A DNA stretch of 64,000 nt from positions 50,992,915-51,056,914 of the forward strand of contig JAOANR010000006.1 of the NCBI GenBank assembly GCA_030278955.1, given 5' to 3'. The DNA is from Hygrophila difformis (lineage: Eukaryota > Streptophyta > Magnoliopsida > Lamiales > Acanthaceae). The notes under the pieces are model-generated. The model saw only the letters and a list, made by a program, of their open reading frames with translations. It did no database searches and was not told the DNA's origin. Shown piece by piece: positions 10,901 to 22,700 of the stretch. A program made the position numbers and the translations under genes. Each line of letters starts with the position of its first letter. Positions within the stretch are counted from its first letter, which is position 1.

Positions 10901-12225
10901 GGTATTCGAGCTATATAAAAAACATTCACTACATACAAAACACTCACTAAGTACATACAAAATATTCCTCCAACACTTCAGCAATAGCTGATCTAACTCC
11001 CTAACCAAATCCTATTCAATGACTTTAAATTTAAAGCAATACGTGTTAATTAATAACACTTTTTTTCTTCCAAAAATATATATTTAATAAAAAAAAAGTA
11101 TTTTTTATTTGGAAAAAACTAGCACAAGTAGTTTCGTTACAATCACCTAATAAAGTCACGATTCGAAACCTCACGTGGGATTGGTCGATCTTATATATTC
11201 CATGGTAATATTCTTACATTATGCAGTGGAATAATGTCACATGGTAAAAAATAAAAAATAAAAAATTACAATGTTTTTATTTTAAAAAGAATTCTCCAAT
11301 CTTCCACCACAAAAATTAAAAGTCTATGATATATATGATCCGATCCCATAATAATATACTAGTAAATACTACTAGTAGTATTTTTTTAAGTATAGGATCG
11401 ACCAATAAGTCAGCCTTTTCCCTTTTGCTTTGTTATGTGATGACCAAACCACATGACAAAAGCAACACTTAGTTCCCAGAAAATCTTGCTTATTGCTACT
11501 TGTCTCACTGTCTGCCTTAGATTATTAAAGTAGATGCAATATTGGGACCATAAAACAAATTAATCATTAATTTAATTGTGGTAAAACTTTAATCTCATGT
11601 CTTCCCCATTTCTTGTCCTAAGGTGAAAAAGAAGGAAGGCTCTTTCCCCTTTATAGATGGATTTGCATTGATTTCTTGCACAAGAGAAAACTAGTGCAAA
11701 TTACCAATAAAGAAAAGGGCACACTTTTGCACATGTAAAAGCAAAGAAAAAGTGAACCCTGTTGGTGAGTTTTGCACCAAAAATCACACACAATCCAACC
11801 TTAGACTATTCCGAAGATTTCGGCCTAAAATCAGAAATGTTTAATTAAATTAAAGCCCTTGAAATCACGTGTCCCCGACAAGTCATAGCACACACACTTG
11901 TTTTGTCTTAGCTTTCTTAGCTTTGTGGAAAGATAAAGATAAGATGTTCATGAAGAATGTAATAGAATAGGTGTTGCCACTTTAGTATATTCCATTTTCT
12001 TGTAAGATTCATGATTGATGATTGAATATACAGGCGAATTCGATGCAATGGCTAGAGATGACGCACGTATGGGGTGCGAATTGGTGCATCATTGCCGGAC
12101 CTCTGAAGGGTCCGTTCTCCGTGAAGCTAACGACCTTGTCCATGGAGAGAACCCTCTCCGCGAGGGATGTCATTCCTAAGAATTGGACACCGAAGGCCAC
12201 GTATACGTCCCGACTCAACTTTTGA
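7925..12225 (+). CDS. EXPB3: Beta-expansin (EXPB3-like), three exons
   Basis: Exons 7925-8379, 10185-10314 and 12034-12225, all with GT..AG introns, give 258 residues, close to the usual 260-275. Expansins are secreted wall-loosening proteins that act on the cellulose/hemicellulose network without hydrolysis. Residues 1 to about 25 are a signal peptide. Residues about 35-150 form the barrel domain with TWYG (38-41), GACGYGSL (51-58), conserved cysteines (53, 82, 85, 90, 96, 109, 114) and the HFD motif (120-122). The rest is the carbohydrate-binding domain, ending in the beta-expansin tail ATYTSRLNF. The start is the only ATG that precedes a signal peptide. Exon 1 is very GC-rich. Introns are long (about 1.8 and 1.7 kb) and hold a MITE remnant. 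The assignment to the EXPB3 type rests on recalled similarity and is less certain than the family. Confidence 0.93.
9771..9974. mobile_element. Stowaway-like MITE remnant in expansin intron 1
   Basis: The right end GAACGGAGGGAGTA is typical. The left end TACTCTACGTTGCC is degraded. Bounded by TA dinucleotides. Confidence 0.5.
10788..11027. mobile_element. Possible small inverted-repeat element in expansin intron 2
   Basis: Left ATTCAATCGGGTTTAGATA resembles the reverse complement of right TAACCAAATCCTATTCAAT. The interior resembles 16710-16850 (ACTCAGCACATGCAAAACA-type words). The repeat is imperfect and no target duplication was found. Confidence 0.3.
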
Positions 12226-13657
12226 CTCACGATCTGATCTGATCTAACCTGACATGACCAATTAATAATTAATAGTAAAGTTGGTTGGTTAGTTGGTTGG
12301 GTCAAATGAAAAAGTTGGTTGCCACCAAGGGCCCAACTTTTTTTTAGTTTTTCTTGTTAAATTTGGGTCATGCTTTATAGTGGCACATGTGACATGATGT
12401 CCCCTTTTCTTTAATTTGTTGTTGCTTTTATTGTAGTGTGAAAGAATGAATGCAGTGTGCATGACATTAATATATATATATGTATGTTGTAGCCCTCTCC
12501 AAAGGAGAGAGTGCGTTTCTAAGTGGGAATGGAATGTGTCATATGGGTGTGTATAGGAGCACTTTTTCTTGTTTCCCTTTTTGTGTTTCTTTGAGTAAAT
12601 GTAAGATTATGGAGGTGGATTGATTGAAGGTTGATATTACTGTTGTTTTTGGAATACATTCTAGCATTTAGTGTTTAACTTTTAAAATACATATTAAAAT
12701 TACCTGAAAACTTATATATATATATATATAGTAAACATTAATTTCAATAACTGTTAAATTTCTATCTCTATACTCTAAACTTTAATCGTTACTCTCCCCA
12801 ATTTTAGGCTCTTCAAACGCCAAACTATACTTTTAAATTATATCACCAAACACCATTATTCAAAAGCATCTCAATTTAAAACTCCAAACTCTAAACTCCA
12901 AACTATACTTTTCTAATTATTTTACTAACATAGCCTACGTGTGTGCGCTCTACTACACTTATTAAAGGTTGTGATACTTTCAACGTTCATCAAGTCAGCG
13001 AGAAGGAGAAGAATGTTGGGATATACTCTTACATTTAAAGAGTTAAATTAAAATTAATGGATTCTTTTGAGTCCACCTTTAATTTGATGATGGAATGTGG
13101 AATAATTTAGTCTATACAGACCCCAATCCTATCCCATTTAATTAAAATTTATCGCTCTGATGAGAAGAATTGATGAGTAGAGGGGTGTGGATATACTGCA
13201 AAAGAGACACACTTCCAATGATCAAGAAGGCACGAAAGGAAGGCGAAGGAGAGGACATTTCATTGCCAAAAAAAAAAAAAAACATGACCAAAATTAAGGA
13301 ATCAATGGATGCAGGTCAATGATAAATTTTGTAGATTCATGAATTTACAATTTCATGAGCAAGTACACTTTCTTGTTGTGTTTACCATATTTAAGATATA
13401 GTAGTAGATTAAATCAGTTATCGAAATTGTAAATGAATTTTAAGTTACATGAAGAGGATGTGTGAAGGCTTGCTTATTAGTGTTTCAGGAGTGAGGGTGT
13501 TATCATGAATGAGCTGGGCTGATGGATGTGGGCTGGCCCAATTTGTGGTTGCGGCCCATTATCTATTCAGTCCAGTTACTATTTATTGCAAAATCGTGTT
13601 TTCCACTTAACGGTTTTTCTTTTTTGTTACATTTTCAGTGATTGGTTGTGTGCCTTA
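12226..13657. other. Expansin 3' flank and AT-rich spacer
   Basis: Contains the likely 3' UTR of the expansin (to roughly 12.5 kb) and then AT-rich DNA with a TA run at 12713-12730. No gene seen. Confidence 0.5.
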
Positions 13658-13929
13658 TGAGGGCATCTCCAAAGGTCCACACTAAACCCAAACCCATTTT
13701 ACAGTAAATGTTACATTAAATAGTAATTCATCTCCAACCATTTACAATAAATTTAAACTCAAAAGAATATTCTCTACATATTCTTTTCCATACAAACTTA
13801 TTTATCTTTTCAATCATACCCTTCATTTCTTATAAATTATACATTAACCCCACATACAATTTATTACTAATTAATTAAGAAAGAATTAAATAATTAAAAT
13901 AAGAATTACACTAAATGGCGGAACATACA

Positions 13930-14193
13930 TACTTCCTCCGTTCCTAAATAAGTGTTACGGACCCACATTTTACGCAATTCAATATACATTTTTAATTCAT
14001 AATAACTCAAATTCCATACAAGCAAAAATTATGAAAATTTGATATTCTAAATCTATGCTATTAGACGAATCCAACAAGATCACACTTGACTATATTTTAT
14101 CTTATATAATTGTATTATAAAGTCGAGTCAAAGCTACTTAATGAACAGTGACAAAAGTCAAAACATGTCATTTAAAAAGGAACGGAGGTAGTA
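13930..14193. mobile_element. Stowaway MITE
   Basis: TA target sites around CTTCCTCCGTTCC and GGAACGGAGGTAG inverted ends. The interior (ATTTTACGCAATTCAATA, CACTTGACTATATT) is shared with copies at 20214 and 34461. Confidence 0.8.
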
Positions 14194-14625
14194 TTAAATT
14201 AAAAATATTGTACCGTTACCGTAGTTATTTGATTGTTTAATATTGTACCTTTTTTAAGTATTTGAGATGTACATGTGTTATGTTTAATTATATTTTCGAA
14301 TGCTAATGTAATTTTTTTAATGATTGCTAAGATTGTACCAAAACTTTAAAAATTTAGTTATCTTTATGTTTAAAATTTATTTTATAAAGAAACCTTAAAA
14401 CCTTTAATCTAATTAACTATAAAATAAATTTAATAAAAAAAATTGTATGAAGTATTAAAATTATTAACCACAATACAAAATTAGATCAATGTTCAATTTG
14501 CAACAATTGGAGGGATGTGATTGCAATTAATTTAATTGCAAAAAGTGAGATAGGTTTGTGAATAGTAAATAATAAATACTCAATTTGAGTATTTACTACT
14601 CATAAAACTCAAAAAACTTAAAATA

Positions 14626-15277
14626 TACTCCCTCCGTCCCAATATAAGTGGCCCCTTTCTTTTGGGCACGGGAATTTAGGTAGTGGGATTAGTAGTTAAA
14701 GTGGTGTGAGTAAATTTGACTAATTCATCCATCTAATTTATAATGGTTACATTTGACTTTTAACCATATTTATTACTCCCTCCGTCCCATTCCAAATGTC
14801 TTATTTACTATTTTTTAATGTCCCATTACAAATGTCTTCTTTCTATAAATAGAAATAATTTTCCCCTCCAACAACTATGTGGACCCCACCATATACTCAC
14901 AAACCAACTCTATCTTAATTTCCGTGCCCAACAGTAACAAGACACTTGGAGTGGGACGGAGGGAGTATTTAACTTTGACTTAATGTTATCGTATGATGTA
15001 GAAAGACAAAAATAGTCAAGTGTGATCTTGTTGGAATCGTCTAATCGTATAGTTTTAGAATATACTGTATATTTTATATAATTTTTATTTATACCCATTT
15101 TGAGATATTAATGGTTAAACATATATAGGGACTTTGTGCAGAAAGTACAATTGTCATTATTGTGGGGTTTTTAATCATGTTTATGTTAATCTAATTTACT
15201 TAAAAGGGAAAGTGGCCACTTTTAATGGGACACCCCAAAAAGGAATAGTGGCCACTTTTAATGGGACGGAGGGAGTA
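14626..15277. mobile_element. Stowaway-type MITE, interrupted by another
   Basis: TA|CTCCCTCCGTCCCAATATAA at the left and ATGGGACGGAGGGAG|TA at the right. It is oversized because of the copy at 14774-14967. A second TGGCCACTTTTAATGGGAC block near 15210 suggests a tandem duplication of the right end. Confidence 0.75.
14774..14967. mobile_element. Stowaway MITE nested in another Stowaway
   Basis: TA|CTCCCTCCGTCCCATTCC to GTGGGACGGAGGGAG|TA, 190 bp, lying inside 14626-15277. Confidence 0.8.
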
Positions 15278-15349
15278 TTTGATTTAGCAGTTGGGATACG
15301 GTACAGACCCATCTGTACATGCAGACTACACATAACACAACACAAAACT

Positions 15350-15510
15350 GTCATCATTCCAAAACCGTCATATTCTCCAAACAAAACCGTGCTATTCTCC
15401 AAATAAAACCGTCCTACTCTCCCCACCAGAACTCCCCACGAGAACTGTCATCATTCCCCCCACCAAAACTGTCATCCTCCCCACCCAATAACATCATCTT
15501 CTCCACCCAA
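15350..15510 (+). repeat. C-rich tandem repeat, about 22-bp unit
   Basis: Units of the type AAAACCGTCATATTCTCC repeat at 15361, 15383 and 15405, then degrade (AACTGTCATCATTCCCCC). The block directly precedes the small frame at 15568. Confidence 0.6.
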
Positions 15511-15567
15511 ATTCTCTGAAACCTACCGGCTACAATCACTCTCTGCTTGTACTCCAATAAATTTTTG

Positions 15568-15741
15568 ATGGCCGAAATGGTAGATCTAAACATCCCACCA
15601 CCGAATGAAGAATTTATGGAAGAATCAATGGCGGAAAATTGCATGGAAATCACGTCCATGGATGAAGATTTTTCGGGTGCAATCTCAGGGGAGATGGGTT
15701 TCGTGATTCATCCGGTCTATACAGATATGTGTGATGCGTAG
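15568..15741 (+). CDS. Unidentified 57-residue frame inside the TIR element
   Basis: The ATG at 15568 opens an acidic, Met/Glu-rich peptide that includes a DLNIPPPNEEF segment and stops at 15741. I recognise no family. It sits inside the TIR element, after a C-rich leader-like repeat, so it may be the amino end of a deleted element protein. It has no good splice-linked downstream exon that I can see. It could equally be chance. Confidence 0.25.
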   Translation: MAEMVDLNIPPPNEEFMEESMAENCMEITSMDEDFSGAISGEMGFVIHPVYTDMCDA

Positions 15742-15751
15742 TTCTATCTAT

Positions 15752-16212
15752 GTGATGCCTGCAAGTATTGTATGTGATGTATACACCATTTCATATGATG
15801 GGAGACTAAAAGTGATGTATATTTCATCCGTTCTCATTTAATTGAGATATTTACACAATAGTAACTACTAATTGAGTAATTTTGATGAATTTTTTTAAAC
15901 ATAGTTACATAAGAAAAAAAAGCCATAATCAATTGAGATCTTGTTAGATTCGTCTAATCACGTAGTTTAGAATATCAAATTTTTATAATTTTTACTTATA
16001 TACAATATAAGTTATTATTGGTAAAAAAATGTTTATTGAATTGCGTAAAATATTGAAATGTTGCGGTTATTTAAAACCATATGTAAGTATATAAGAATAA
16101 CAACCATGGTTAAAGGTGGTTACATGTTGCACTGTGTACCTGTATTATGTGATGCATGCATGTATTCCATGTGATGTGTACGACATTTTATGTGATGGGA
16201 GACTAAAAGAAC
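15752..16212. repeat. Duplicated TGTGATG block around a MITE remnant
   Basis: A 65-bp sequence at 15752-15815 (TGTGATGCCTGCAAGTATT to GATGGGAGACTAAAAG) recurs with about 80% match at 16147-16212. Between the copies is a degenerate Stowaway starting TA|TTTCATCCGTTC at 15820. Confidence 0.6.
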
Positions 16213-16894
16213 TGTGTATATCCCAATAATATATGTCTAATCTCTATGTCCAAACATTACAATTTTAAGGCATAAAGTCTACACCTAAAGGTGCCTGTAC
16301 CCTATCCCTTCCCTGATTTTAGGATATTGTTGGGGAGAATATGCCATTCCATTTTCGGTTTTAAGGCACCATTGGAGATGCCTTGAGAGTGCATTTATTT
16401 ATTTTGGACATTCTCAGTTTTTGGTAATTCAATTCCAGGTTTACTTCCTTCATTGCTCTGCTCTGTTGCCTCCGACAATTGTTAATTTTTCTTCGTTAAT
16501 GCCTGTAAGGGCCAAGGGGAACGGAATCATCATTGTCTGAAACTGGCGGTCTTGATTACTAGTATCATTTAGGCTTTAGCATTTCGAGGATCGATGTGGG
16601 CAAGAAATGTAAGTATAATTTTTGATTGATCCGCGAGTCGGTGGTTAATTAATGCAGGCTGGACCCCGCAGGAGTAGACATTGCTTACATGCACGCTAAT
16701 CCATCCGATATGTGTTTCGTGTTTGAATACTAATGAAAGTGTACCGAGTATTTAATGGTGACTGTACTGTATAAAAAATACTCAGCACATGCAAAACATC
16801 CATTCAGTACTTCAAAAGGACCAGATTCAGCTCCAAACCAAATCATTTGATCAGTATAAACAGTCGATAATATTTAATATATAAAATTTTTGTA

Positions 16895-17050
16895 ATTACT
16901 CCCAAATAGCCAAGTCCCTGCATTTGATAAAACTAGGGTTCAATTCCCCACCTAACCCCCTATCTCTCCCTTTTATTTCTTTGTAATTTATGTGGTATGA
17001 ACTCCTAATACCCTTTCTTTGCTTCGGCTTTGCAAAATAAAAAATAAAAA
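16895..17050 (+). mobile_element. Family-A SINE, degenerate
   Basis: Box-B-like GGGTTCAATTCCC, the CCCTTTTATTTCTTTGTAATTT body and an A-rich AAATAAAAAATAAAAAA tail. The start is uncertain. Confidence 0.6.
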
Positions 17051-17140
17051 ATTAACTCTAATATCAAACATGGTAAAATATATTAAAATGAACAATCTAT
17101 TATATGGTTTAAATACGTATGCAACTACCAACAACAATTA

Positions 17141-17303
17141 TCTTGAGTTAATTGAGACTCTAGTCGATTATATAAGGTCTAGGGTTTGAACATTGTATAT
17201 ATAAAAAACTGCTTCGGAGAGACGCCTTTTATTGCCCATGCAAATTCACGAGGGAATAGTCTTGGTCCAATGTGACACCGTGATATCCGATTATTCGCAA
17301 AAA
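17141..17303 (+). mobile_element. Family-B SINE, diverged
   Basis: Shares AGACGCC..TTATTGCCCATGCAAAT and AATAGTCTTGGTCCAATGTG with the copy at 7475-7641, in plus orientation. Box B is AGGGTTTGAAC. The ends are approximate. Confidence 0.6.
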
Positions 17304-17585
17304 ATATGTTTGCAACTAATCCAACACCAATGTGGTTGTGGTGCATAATTGCAATATTTTGCATATGTATAATATTGAGTATAATTATATGATTGAAGAG
17401 TGAGATAATGTGATGGATTGAAAGTGTCATGACAACCATACCCGGACATCACTGTCGTAAACATTATAAAATCAATCCAGTATATCACATTCTCATAATT
17501 GTCATCACAAAATCCACTTCGACCAGCATATTCTATATGTGCAGAATATGCACAAAAATGGATTTCCATCCAACACGGCATGCAT

Positions 17586-17696
17586 GCGTAATCTAAGGAT
17601 GGGTTGGATATGTTGTGAAGATTTGTATGCGAAATGTGCGTGCGTATTCTAAGGGATGGGTTGGATATGTTGTGCAGATTTGTATGGGAAATGTGC
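17586..17696 (+). repeat. Two-copy tandem repeat, 56-bp period
   Basis: GGATGGGTTGGATATGTTGT and the following 30 bases occur twice in direct succession with few mismatches. Confidence 0.75.
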
Positions 17697-17880
17697 TGGC
17701 TTGAGAGAGTTATGATGACAAAATTAAGAATGCGATGTTTGAAATAAATTTTGTAATGATTATATAATAGTAATTTTCCGCATAAAATTTTATAATGATA
17801 CTTTCAATTTATGAGAACCTTGCATTATGCACCGCCGGTTCCGGATTGGTATTCTAAAGGTGAAGCTGAAGCATGGGGAT

Positions 17881-18495
17881 TAGGGATGAGAATAAGCAAT
17901 ATTAGACTACCCCACAGCCTATGGCCTAGTCTACCGAAGGCCAGACTAGACCATTTTTTTTTTTTATAAAAAGGCTGGAGCTCAGGTTATTTCGAAAGTC
18001 TATTTAATTAAATAGGCCTAGGTCAGGTTTTGTAAAAAACCTATTAGGCCTACTAGGCCGATCTATCTATCATTATTATTATTAGTGTGTTTATATTTAC
18101 TACATAGGAATGTGTAGTATTATTATTATTTTTTATGTAGAAGTAATTATTTATGTAGAAATATTATTAATTTATTATTATTAGTGTGTGTTTAAAATAT
18201 TTATAAGTTTTTTCTCACATATAAATAGTTGTAGACAACGACTTGCCCAAGTGAACAAATTCATGTCTTCAAACTTTATAATTACATTCGAACATATATA
18301 AAATAATTTTAACTTAATTTTAAAATATGCGTAATCAGGCTTTTAAAAGGCTTAAAAACCAACATATTTAAATAAAAAGGCCAAACTTAGGCCTTTAAAA
18401 TAAGATTATCAAAGGCAATAGGTCAGACTCAGGCCTTAAAAATTTGATGCAAGCTTAGACCGTTCAAGCCAAGACCTAGGACATTTCTACCGTTA
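17881..18495. mobile_element. Non-autonomous hAT element
   Basis: Perfect 8-bp target duplication ATGGGGAT (17873-17880, 18496-18503). The ends TAGGGATGAGAATAAGC and inverted TAACGGTAGAAATGTCC are imperfect hAT-type TIRs. Subterminal TAGGCCT/AGGCCTA words recur at both sides. 615 bp, no transposase. Confidence 0.8.
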
Positions 18496-18942
18496 ATGGG
18501 GATATACTTAATTGAAGAAAATTAAGGAAACTGGTGAGAGGCGTATAGAGGAGTCATCTTGTGTCTGAATACAGACACTAAATAAAATAATAATATAATT
18601 AAAAATAATGTGGAGAAACAATCCAAAATTCAGATTTAGTGGCCATGAAATGATTTGAATGGGGTTAATTTCATTTTTATCCTTTTGCGACAGCCTACCT
18701 GTCTCAGTATATATGATGTGTAGGAAATGAAACCCATTTAGTTTTTTATGTTTTGATTTTTTCCAATTCCATCTAAATTTTTATTTTATCTCATTCAATT
18801 CTTTAATTTCTCCGGCTTCGCCAAAAAATTCAATTCTTTAACTTTACTTATTTTTATCAAATTGATTCTAATTGACCACAATATTTTAAATTAGCACAAT
18901 TAATAAAACTAGCATAGTTATCTTATATTCTAATCTGACATA

Positions 18943-19227
18943 TACTTCCTCTGTCCTACGAAATTTGACATCTATTCCTTTTTTGGGTGTCCCACGAAGT
19001 TTGACACCTTTCCATTTTAGATAAATTAAATTAACAAGACCATAATTGATAATTTTTCTCTAATTACATTATTACGATAACATTAAGTCAAAGTTAAATA
19101 ATAACCAGTATCAAAATTTATTAGAATCTTAAATACAAACACTCATACCACTTTAACAACTAAACCCCACTACCTAAATTACCGTGCCCAAAAGAAAGAT
19201 GTCAAACTTCGCGGGACGGAGGGAGTA
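18943..19227. mobile_element. Stowaway MITE
   Basis: TA|CTTCCTCTGTCC at the left and GCGGGACGGAGGGAG|TA at the right, 285 bp, about 500 bp upstream of the MATE gene. Confidence 0.78.
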
Positions 19228-19738
19228 TCATTCTCAAATAATTCGATCCGTTTTTAAAATCACATTCTCTCATCTCTATATTATTTCTTATCCGATAATT
19301 TTTTTTTTCTATTATAATAAAATTTAAGTTAAGTATTATAGAAAAATAATATTGGAAAACAGTTAAAATATAAAAATGGGAAACACTATTTTGGACAGCG
19401 TCAAGTTATGTAAATAGAATACGCGTCGAATTGATCCCACAATATTTTCTAGTTATGCTAATTTAATAAAATTAAAGAACTGAATGCGATAAAATGAAAA
19501 TTTAGGACTCAATTCGAAACAATCAAAACATTAAAAAAAGGTTTTATTTGGTATGAGGTGAATGTGGCGTCCCGATAATGCCCGAAAGTGACGGCAAAAT
19601 CAAAACAAACGCATTTCTTGCTTTCTATTACTACTACTACTACTAGTTCCTTCTACACTCTTCACATACACAAAACCACGCACACTGCCTCTCCCCTACA
19701 GGCCTATTTTCCAGCTAGCTTCTCTTCTCTTTACATAT
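19228..19738. other. Upstream region of the MATE gene
   Basis: AT-rich to about 19560, then a likely 5' UTR with a short TAC/ACT repeat (19629-19645) and pyrimidine-rich stretches before the ATG. No convincing TATA box. Confidence 0.4.
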
Positions 19739-22700
19739 ATGGCTTCCGACGGAGGAAACGACGCCGATGTTCCGCTGTTGTCGGCCGCTACAAGTAATAA
19801 TACAAGGCCGCCGCGGTGGTGGTGGTGGTTGATCGACGTGCAAGAAGCTAAGGCCCAGATTGTCCTGGCAGTTCCCATGATTCTCACCAACGTCTCCTAC
19901 TACTTCATCCCACTCATCTCCGTCATGTTCTCCGGCCACCTTCCGTTCCGCCGGCATCTCCACCTCCTTGCTGCTGCAAACCTTGCTAATTCCTGGGCCT
20001 TCGTCTCCGGCTTCGATCTCATGGTAATTAACCTACCATTATTATTATTATTTTAATTTCTCAAACATCATTGTTTTTCTTATCTTCACAACCTTTATTC
20101 TGACATGGGTTTTGTCTCAATTCTCAAAATATGAAATCTACACATAGTGATTGTCGTTCAAGTTTCTTTGGAAGCTAATAATATACTGTTCCATTGTTAT
20201 TTCAAAAACCAAATACTTCATCCATTCCTATCCATTCCTAAATAAATGCTACGACCTACATTTCACGCAATCTAATACACTTTTTTAATCCGTAATAACT
20301 CAAATTCCATATACTTATAATTTGAAAATTTGATATTCTAAATCTATGCTCCAACAAGATCCACTTGACTATATTCCAATGAACAGTGACAAATGTATGT
20401 ATTTAAAAAGGAATGGAGGTACTATAATACTACTATTACCTCTCATGTACAACAGTTGAAAAGATTGATAAAAGTTTTTCACTAAAATGGGGGTAGTTTT
20501 GGGAGATAGAACGGATACACTAGCGGAACACATAGCCATGGTATCTACTTGGATCCATCATCCACAGCTCAATTGCAGGTGCTTTTGACCAGGCATATGA
20601 AAGTGCTTCCTCTCCATCTTCCAATAATATATTTTCTAGCTCCATGGAACCTCCACAAGGTTCGAAATTACAAATTCAATACATTTAGCTAGAAAGCTAG
20701 AATGGACACTTAACTTCTTCAACTAAATGTTCAAGTTCATTGTTCCTTAGAAAAGTGGACCTTAACACTCTATAAAAGTGATCAAAGTTCATTTAAAAGC
20801 TAAGTATAAAATTATGGGCACACCATATTTGTAAGGGCTTGCATTGATACCAAACCTATTGGAGGATGTATGCAAGCTAAAGTGGTCTCTTGATACCGAA
20901 CCTAGCTAGGTGGCCTTCTATATAATGAGTATATGAAAGATGTTCTCTAGGGAACCTTCTATTAGAAATCAATAAAGCTAGTTCAAAAAGTGAGGCCAGA
21001 GAGTTGTGAAGGTTAACAAGTTAGCTCCATCACTGATGACCACCAACAAAAACACTTTATGAACACCTCTTGAAATCTAATCATATTCCTAAACGTAAGA
21101 TCAAACTTCATTGATCCTCCTTAGGCTTGCCGGCTTGATTTTGTGGTGAAAAACGTGCATGAATATGATGATGAACATGAAGAACCACCTTTGGATATCA
21201 TCAACTTGCCAAAGTAGTCCATTTGATTCTCTTGGATGTCCGCGATGATGAACTTATGCTTTGAAGCCTTTGGACATCCATACATGGCTTTAAAGCTTGT
21301 TGCTTTCCCAACACATAGTACAAACTCATGCGTGTTAATTAATAATGTTCTCTAACAGTGTTTAAGGATGTTGAGACCTGATGAATTCCCCAGCTCAATT
21401 GTTGAATCTAGTGAAGGTAGCTATTTCTTTGCACAAATCAATTACTTTAATAGACTTGTTCGTAATTAACGAATATAGATCATATTAACCTGGTGGTATT
21501 GATAAGGAAAACTCCTAAGTGCTATCCCCTTATTACCATTAAAGTCTAATACAGAGGCTGCATATCTGTTAAGACTTTTGCAGTAAATTTTTGGGCATGC
21601 TTGAACATATGGAATTGAGAGATTTCATTGATAAGCAAGATTTAGTTTCCATTATGACTTGCTATCGGTTTCTTTTCGTTGTCCCTCTACTCTTAACTTA
21701 CAAATTTCAGATCATTATTTTTATCATACTTGATGTAGGTTGGCTTGACCGGAGGACTAGAGACATTATGCGGGCAAGCATTTGGCGCTAAACAGCATCG
21801 ACTTCTAGGATTATATCTTCAGGCGTCGTGCTTTGTCACCCTAATTTTCTCCTTCGCTGTATCTGTTCTCTGGTGGTATTCCGACATCATCCTGACTTTA
21901 CTACGCCAGGACCCTGGCATTGCAAAAGCATCAGGTCTTTATCTGAAGTATCTCATCCCTGGACTGTTTGCCTATGGATTTCTTCAAAACATTTTAAGAT
22001 TCCTGCAGACACAGTCTGTCGTTCTGCCACTTGTTGTTTGCTCAGTGATCCCGCTCTCCCTCCAAATTGGCATTGCCTATGGTTTTGCTAATTGGAGCAC
22101 GCTTGATTTTGGGGGCGCACCTTTAGCAGCCTCGATTTCATTGTGGATCTCAGTTCTCATGTTAGCCTTATACGTGCTCAAGGCGAAGAAATTTGAGCAG
22201 ACTTGGGAGGGATTTACATTACAGTCTTGGAGTTTAGTGGTTATTGACTTGAAGCTAGCTTTGCCTTCTGCAGCCATGGTGTGGTAAGCAATTTGTTATA
22301 AAATCCTTCTTCCGATTAAACATGCTTTTTTCAGTTTGATTTGTTCTAACCAGCAACGACCATTATTTTTCGTTAACTAGTTTGGAGTATTGGGCTTTTG
22401 AGATTCTTGTTTTGCTTGCTGGATTGATGCCAAACTCAAAGATAACCACACCCCTCATAGCAATGTGGTAAGGTATATATAGATTCATATTGCATCATTT
22501 TTCACCCTTTGAAATATCCTCTAATCATATATATGATCACATTAGCGTCAACACAGAGGCCATTGCCTACATGATCGCTTATGGTCTCAGCGCTGCAGTC
22601 AGGTACGTACGTATGTATAATGCTTTATGTTATTCAAGTTATTTATTACAGCACTGGCTGATTGATTGACTGACTACTGCAGCACTCGGGTGGCTAATGA

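Larger units (their letters stand above)
13661..16383. mobile_element. PIF/Harbinger-like TIR element hosting nested MITEs
   Basis: Ends GGGCATCTCCAAAGGT and the inverted AGGCATCTCCAATGGT (two mismatches), each flanked by TGA (13658-13660, 16384-16386). The 3-bp duplication and GGCATCTCCAA-type ends fit PIF/Harbinger, though that superfamily prefers TTA/TAA. No transposase is seen. The interior has three Stowaway insertions, a C-rich tandem repeat, a 57-residue frame and a duplicated TGTGATG block. Confidence 0.5.
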
